Assembly (NCBI GenBank): GCA_030068075.1
Contig: CM057841.1
Coordinates: 38,357,030-38,421,029 of the forward strand
Source of the DNA: Paguma larvata
Lineage: Eukaryota; Chordata; Mammalia; Carnivora; Viverridae
Length of the DNA: 64,000 bases
Reading direction: 5' to 3'
Both the position numbers and the translations under genes were made by a program. Of the stretch, positions 58,400 through 64,000 are shown in pieces. Position 1 is the stretch's first letter. Each line of letters begins with the position of its first letter. Below the pieces are notes generated by a model. The model did no database searches. It worked only from the letters and a program-made list of their open reading frames with translations, and was not told the DNA's origin.

Positions 58400-59390
58400 A
58401 TTGACTTTATTAAAATTTTAAAGTATAGTGCTTCAAAAAGCCCTAAAGGAAAAATGAAAATTCAAACCATAAACAGGAAGAAAAAAAGTACAGGACATAT
58501 ATCTATAAAGAACTTGTATTTAGAATACATAAAAATTCTTACAACTCAATAACAATATAACACCTGATTTTTTAAAAAATGGACAAATGATTTGAAAAAA
58601 AAATTTCATCAAAGCATATATTAAAGGGAAAATAAACCCATTAAAAGAGGAAAAGTATCATTAGTGATGGGTGAAATGCAAAAAGAAAAAGTACAGTGAG
58701 GCAGTAATATACATCCATTAGAAGGTCTAAAATCACTAAAAGAGTGATAACATCAAGTTTTGGCAAGACCACAGAACAACTGAGCCTCTCATACATCACT
58801 GGAAGGAATAAAAAAAAACAGTGCAACAACTTTAGAATGTGGTACGGTTGTTCATTGAAAAGTTAAAAACACTTACTTATCAGATGAGCCAGCAGTGCCA
58901 TGGCTAGGAAGTTACCCTAAAGACATAAAAACCTATGAATACTTAAACTGGTAACAGCTTTTGTTGTAATAGCTAAAACCTGGGTACCACTGAAGATATA
59001 ATCAACTGATGAATGGATAAAAACATGCTGGAATCTCCATGTAAAAGTATATTGCTTAGCAATAAAACAAAAAAATTACTGAGCTGTATGAATCTCAAAC
59101 GTATTTATACTAAGTGGACAAAGCCAGACACAAATACTACATACTGCATGATTCCATTTATGTTAAATTCTAAAGAAGGTGATACTATAGTGACCTAAAG
59201 AAGATCACTCTTTTTCAGGGCCCAAGGGATGGGGGAAAGAATGAGACATCATCCAAATGGGGAAGATGAGACATTTTGGGGTGATGGAAACAATGTCTAT
59301 ATCATGGTTGCGGTGGTGGTTACACCACTGTATACATTTGTCAAAAGTCATCCAATTGTTCACTTAAAATTGTATATGTATATATATATA
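58400..59390 (+). mobile_element. Ancient L1ME-like element, segment 3 (ORF2 end and 3' UTR)
   Basis: GAACTTGTATTTAGAATACAT, CTTACAACTCAATAACAAT, then the C-terminal ORF2 part (SHEPAVPWLG-like line near 58890) and the 3' UTR: GTGATGGAAACAATGTCTAT, GGTTACACCACTGTATACAT, TTGTCAAAAGTCATCCAATTG, CACTTAAAATTGTATATG. Relative to segment 2, about 0.7 kb of L1ME is missing under the antisense L1. Confidence 0.75.
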
Positions 59391-59485
59391 TTATATTATT
59401 TAAGAATAACAATATATAATATATTAACTTATTAACTATAATATTTAATATATAAACATGTATCTGTATATATTTATATTTCAAC
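59370..59485. repeat. (TA)n-rich tract at the L1ME 3' end
   Basis: TATATATATATATTATATTATT and further AT-only stretches; very low melting stability. Probably grew from the A-rich L1 tail. Confidence 0.85.
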
Positions 59486-59489
59486 ACAA

Positions 59490-61800
59490 TAAAGCAAGTT
59501 ATAACAAAATAATGTCTGCTCTAACTAACCCAAAGACATATTCTGAGAGAAAAATGGATCACATATGTGAGATATAAAGTATCTTCATAATAAGGGCTTG
59601 CATCGTTAGGTGGAGGCAGAGCTGAGATCCAAAGAGACCCTGCTCCCTTGTGCCTGTTTCAAAGCACTTCCCCCCTACTCATGTGGAAAAGGAATATCAT
59701 TCAGGTATGTTTTCCCCACTGTGCAAGATTGTTTTTCCAGAGAAAGAAATCAATGTTCAATGCAGGCAACACAAGTGCTTCAGACATATGTTGATTTGAG
59801 GTTACTTGCCCAAATATTAATCTTCATTTTTATTAAAGTTTTGATGTTTGGCATTGGCATTGCCAATAAATCTAATGGATTAAATTATGTGAAAGAAATC
59901 ACAAAATATTGATTCTCATTCCAAGGGTGAGTTGGAAATTACTTATATTGAGATCTAAAAGATGGTACCAAGGTCTCGGACTTTTTAGGGAGTTGCATGA
60001 GCAAAGGGGAAATATTCCTATTAAATTTGCGAACAATTTACCTGAGGGAATTAGAACACTATAGTCAAACCTTGTATTTTCAGTAGATTGCATAAACTTT
60101 AACCAAGATTTTTTCCCTGACGTAAATATAGTAAAGCAAAATAAAGTAAGATGTCGTAAAATATATTAGGGCTTCCCTAACAAAGAACCCTTTGAAACTT
60201 CAGGCACTTGTGTCTTATTCCAGATCCCTAATATCCTGAATTAAATCTCATTAGAAATTCCAGAAGATAAACCAATTAACTTCCTGGGGAGAGAGAATTT
60301 AAAAAAAAAAAGGCAAACAAATCAAAATTTCTTGTTTGTTACTGAATATAATCTACATTCTGGGCAGCCTCTCTGAGCAAGCACCAGTTTATGAAAAGCA
60401 ATCCTAAGGGGGTATATTGAAAAATGATTTTCCTCCTCATTTTCAGTTGTTTCAAAGGTGACTCCACCATCATTGTCTGAAAGACTGTTGCCCCTCAGTA
60501 ACAAATGATTACAGCTAAATGAATCCCAGAGGTTGGCCGCAAATGTAGAACAAAGGTGTAAAAATGAGAATGGTGGCCGAAGATCTATTTTTCATCACTG
60601 CATAATGTTTTGCTTCACTGATCTATCACTAAACAACAGCTGCTGAGCTGGAGACAGAGAGCAACTCCCCCTCTCCCCCTCCAGTCACAAACACCTCTGT
60701 TAGTGACTGGGAATCTGGGGTTGCCTCAGGCCCTTGGAGCAAATTCACTGACTGAGGAAGGAGGACTAGTGGGCTCAGGTTACACCTTGAATCTTCTGCA
60801 AAAGGGATGACTGATGCTCCTTACTTCAGCACGGCATTCCACAACAGACCAAAAATCCTCCTGGACCTGACTTATTATCACAGACATAGCCCATCTCTCA
60901 TGGAGGAAAGTCATTGGGAGGATAGCATTTTAAAAAGCACCCCACTCTGTCCAAAACCATGGTATTGAAGATTGCCTTTGTTGGTAAACCATTCAGATTA
61001 AGGATCTCTTCATCCTCTTTTATCTCATGCTTTTACACCCTGCCCATTTCTCCTTTCTACCCCTCCCCTGCTCCCACACTACCATCACATACCTCTTACA
61101 AAGTAGATTTTGTTTCATCTATAAGTTTTCCTAATTAACAAGAATCTCTGTTTCCATCTCCAGATGTTGGAGAATGACCTTCACATGCGTTTTCTGTGTA
61201 TAATTATTGCAAACAACTAGAATGCTTTTTTTTAGAGGTTTTTCAAAGCAAATTAATTAAGAATTGTAGGGAAATGAGCATTTTTTTTTTGCCAAAGAGG
61301 CAATGAGATAAAATTTTGTTGTTGAGAGAAAAAGAGAAAAAATCTTGATTGCAGTGTACATTATCATTATTTAACATGAACATCCCTACCATAATTTTCA
61401 GTATTAATTACATTTTCAGTTAGATTACTAATTCCAAGAAAAGAGCCATATATTACTTAACACTTCTTACTATGTTGTTTTTAAAATAATTTTAGTGAAG
61501 AGATATGCTGTCAGTTCAAATATAGAAAAAAAAAACAATAATAGTTTAAAATAAGTTAAAGTGCCCAGTAGATTCCTTTTTTAGGATGATAGAATAATCT
61601 AGCATTAAATTTAATTGCAAGGGATTCCAGTGACAGAGAATATGCTTCTTATCCCTGTCTTTTCTTCTTTCTCATAATGTTGAAATCTATAATTTTTGCA
61701 ATCTGATCAAGTTCAGAAATTTTATAACTGTACCATAGGTCTAATCATTCTTGATAATGAATGCAATAGTCTCATATTCTACAAAACTTTTCTGTTAAAT
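59490..61800. other. Unassigned 2.3-kb stretch
   Basis: No SINE, L1 or coding exon recognised. A perfect 8-bp hairpin, CCAGTCAC (60681-60688) with GTGACTGG (60703-60710), follows a C-rich run. The 100-codon frame at 59610-59912 has no recognised domain. Confidence 0.45.
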
Positions 61801-62029
61801 AAGCCCATTTGTTTGTTTGCTTGACTGCTTTGTTTTGTTTTAAAGTTTGTTTATTTATTTTGAGATAGGGAGGCAGATAGAGGGGGAAAGAGAGAATCTC
61901 AGGTAGGCTCCGTACTGTCAGTGCAAAGCGTGATGCAGGGCTTTAACTCATGAACCATGAGATCATGACCTGAGCCCTAGTCAGATGCTTAACCAAATGA
62001 GCCACCCAGGTGCCCCAACCCACTGTTTT
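61801..62029 (-). mobile_element. SINEC-type SINE
   Basis: Body about 61815-62016 in reverse: (TTTG)n/T-rich tail, TTTATTTATTTTGAGATAGG, GCGTGATGCAGGGCTTTAAC, ATGAGATCATGACCTGAG, GAGCCACCCAGGTGCCCC. Probable decayed TSD AAGCCCATTTGTTT/AACCCACTGTTTT. Confidence 0.9.
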
Positions 62030-62050
62030 ATATGTATAAAACCATGATCT

Positions 62051-62115
62051 ATCCATCCATCCATCCACCCATCCACCCATCCATCCATCCATCCATCCGT
62101 CCATTCACCCATTGA
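62051..62115 (+). repeat. (CATC)n tetranucleotide array
   Basis: ATCC/CATC units with a few CACC, CGTC and TTCA interruptions. Probably polymorphic. Confidence 0.95.
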
Positions 62116-62710
62116 TTCTTCATTTGTTTAAACAACAAAAAAATCATAAACCACTTATGATATTACAGAGAAGTATCAGACACTAGAGTTGCAAAGATTA
62201 AAAATCAGTGTCCATTAGTCAGGGTTAGGTTTTAATGGGAATGCAGATATGCAAATGTTAAAAGAACTGCATATAATGGGTAATTAGTCAAAATAGACCT
62301 TTTGCAAAATAGGAGCTTGTGATTTTCTTGAAAGTATCCAGTAGATTTTAAGTAGGTGTAGCATTTGAATTGAATTTTGAAGGATAGGTAGAAATTTTCT
62401 ACTCAGACAAGAAGGGAAAAAATATTTTAGGTACAGGGAAGATTATTAAAAAGTGTAGAAGTAGGGAGTAAATCTTCTTATGTTCGATTGGACAGAAATG
62501 TATTCAGCACTGCTGGATACAAATGTTTGAAATGACATGTGGACGGAGAAGTAATATCAGGAGGAGAGGTTGGATGAATGCAAGGTAGGAGATCGTGAAG
62601 GATCTGTATGCCTGATTTTTTAATTTAAATACTATCTTCAATTGGGAACCACTGAAGAATGTAGGGCAAATAAAAGGAACATTATCACACTTCAAATATA
62701 GAAAACCTTC
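62116..62710. other. Probable ancient repeat, family not assigned
   Basis: Wording such as GAATTTTGAAGGATAGGTAG, GTAGGAGATCGTGAAGGATC and CAATTGGGAACCACTGAAG resembles a very old mammalian interspersed repeat, but I cannot name it. No coding exon. Confidence 0.35.
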
Positions 62711-62715
62711 TATCC

Positions 62716-62952
62716 AAATGTTTCTGTGAAATGGATGCCTGGGTGGCTTAGGTGGTTAAGTGACTGACCCTTGATTTCAGCTCAGGTCACAATGTCATGT
62801 TTGTGAGTTCCAGCCCCACGTCAGGCTCTATGCTAACAGTGTAAACCTGCCTGGGACTCTCCCCTTCTCTCTCTCTCTCTCTCTTCCCCTCCTCTGCTCA
62901 TGCTCTGTCTCTCTCTTAAAATAAATAAATAAACTTAAAAATATTTCTAGGA
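62716..62952 (+). mobile_element. Older SINEC-type SINE
   Basis: Body about 62730-62938: GCCTGGGTGGCTTAGGTGG, mutated B box (GAGTTCCAGCCCC), CTAACAGTGTAAACCTGCC variant, (CT)n block and AAATAAATAAATAAAC tail. Weak TSD AAATGTTTCTGTGA/AAATATTTCTAGGA. Confidence 0.88.
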
Positions 62953-64000
62953 TAAAGCTAAAAAAATCCTGAATAAGAAAATAGTGTGCGTGTGCACACG
63001 CATGCACATGTATGTCTAGATGTGTATCAAATCAGGAGTTATACTGATATTCATGTGGAATATATAATTTTTAGATGACTGTGATACTCTCTTCTTAGAT
63101 AGGCAGTAATGAAGCATAAATTGTCATGACTTGTTCATATGAATGAGACATTTTATTTTGATAAGTTCATTAGTCTCAAGTTTGCTAATCACATTTGGAA
63201 AAGTATTAAGATGAAATCAGAACCTACTGCCAAAAACACTCACCTCTATGGCCCTATTTATTTTCAGGTTTTCTGACTCTGCGCTGTCCCAGATACTTTC
63301 TGTCCTTCTGTCATTCCAACTCCTATTTCTTACTCTCTGTCCTTCCAAAGTAATATTTCCTGACCTTAGAAGAGGGTATCTGAATGATGCAGATGTATGG
63401 AAAAATCAGTGGATAAGGCTGAACAACAACATTTCCTACAGTTAAGGACATCTTGCTTATAAAAGTGCTTTGTAGCCTACAGAGAATGAGATAATCCATG
63501 CAAAAACACCTAGCACAATGCTTTGTATAGTCTTCCGTAATTGAGTTAATGTATGTAAAAGCAGCTTACACTTCTCAGGCAGAGAGCACATGGTGATGGT
63601 GATTCACACCTCAGTGTCTAGGAGCCTTAAATGCCAGTGTGAGGACAAAGAAAGAAAAGAAAGTTACCATATTGGAAAGTGTATCCCATCTGGTATTACA
63701 TATATATGTACTGCTATGACTTTATTTTTCTTCATCTTGAATAGTAAGATTTTAAAAAGCCCCAGTATTGGAAATAGTGATCCAAGGAAAAGAAACAGGA
63801 TATCAAGACTAGCTACAACATTTATTCCCATGGATATATCCTATGCAAATTCTAAGGTGGAAACCTAGTAAAAGCAGCTATGCAACTGGCAGTTGTACAA
63901 GTTTCTGGATATAGTATCGAGCATACTACATTACCATGAGGTGTCATCTGAACACGCCAACAAAAACTTCTAGGACATAGTCTTCAATTCCCTTACAGAG
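62953..64000. other. Unassigned stretch to the window edge
   Basis: No gene or repeat recognised. A TGTGCGTGTGCACACGCATG palindromic run is at about 62985-63005. The 65- and 92-codon frames (63248-63445 and 63590-63868) are not recognisable. Confidence 0.4.

Larger units (their letters stand above)
54721..58400 (-). mobile_element. Carnivore L1, antisense, 3'-truncated, with 5' UTR
   Basis: Read on the minus strand: a 5' end with GAAGATGTTGGAGACATAGG (58390), a 5' UTR of about 1.7 kb including an A/G-rich zone (57035-57180), ORF1 from 56669, a jump near 55903 from late ORF1 into ORF2 endonuclease, and RT N-terminal sequence to 54721. The ORF2 C-terminus, 3' UTR and poly(A) are missing. An L1 with its 5' end kept and 3' end lost cannot arise by simple 5' truncation, so later deletion is implied. 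Confidence 0.88.

Noticed and set aside
62051..62115. Regular repeats suggestive of a CRISPR-like array
   Set aside because: Simple (CATC)n tetranucleotide; no spacers, and the genome is mammalian.
1..64000. A previously undescribed gene system
   Set aside because: No host coding genes, operons or defence-like architecture can be supported; the window is repeat-rich mammalian intergenic or intronic DNA.

Overview
The window is nuclear DNA from a carnivoran, most likely a cat (Felidae). The diagnosis rests on about 20 copies of a tRNA-derived SINE of the SINEC_Fc kind: GGGGC(G/A)CCTGGGTGGCTC start, internal tRNA-like A and B boxes, a CTCTCTCTGCCCC pyrimidine stretch, and an AATAAACATTAAAAA tail. 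Carnivore-type LINE-1 (L1) copies support this. Base composition, microsatellites and ancient MIR, MER5, Tigger, MLT1 and ERVL relics are ordinary for mammalian intergenic or intronic DNA. No family assignment was checked against a database; all come from recall of consensus patterns.

I found no host protein-coding exon, rRNA, functional tRNA, CRISPR array or prokaryotic feature. The only recognisable proteins are broken L1 ORF1/ORF2 pieces.

Layout. 1-3.8 kb: mostly unassigned, with MIR relics. 3.85-12.4 kb: a SINE, then an ancient L1 split by a carnivore L1 (5322-8752) that is itself split by a SINE, plus three further SINEs and a MER5-like relic. 12.4-16.1 kb: unassigned plus MER5-like hAT relics. 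16.1-20.4 kb: two old L1 pieces, the second a 5' UTR made of roughly 380-bp tandem monomers. 20.46-21.26 kb: a solo ERVL-type LTR split by a SINE. 21.3-25.3 kb: unassigned. 25.3-29 kb: five SINEs, two of them inside an old L1 3' UTR. 29-37 kb: mostly unassigned, with MIRs, a (GT)n and a (GATA)n microsatellite, and a Tigger-type MITE. 37.3-39.3 kb: four SINEs. 39.3-42 kb: unassigned, with one CpG-denser spot carrying a TATA box (about 40.4 kb). 42-47.3 kb: MIRs, two truncated L1s, a SINE inside an LTR-like relic. 49.6-51.1 kb: a tandem SINE pair and an MLT1 LTR. 52.4-59.4 kb: an ancient L1ME-like element split by a small + strand L1 tail and a 3.7-kb antisense carnivore L1. 59.4-64 kb: unassigned, with two SINEs and a (CATC)n array.

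Nothing works together as an operon or pathway. The content is a stratified record of transposition: MIR, MER5 and L1ME first, then ERVL, MaLR and Tigger, then carnivore L1, then felid SINEs. The most useful second-look items are the L1 5' UTR monomer array, the L1ME nest with a 3'-truncated antisense L1, the SINE that replaces about 1 kb of its L1 host, closely spaced inverted SINE pairs, the two-SINE unit with one shared target-site duplication, and the TATA/CpG/splice-signal cluster at 40.2-40.5 kb.
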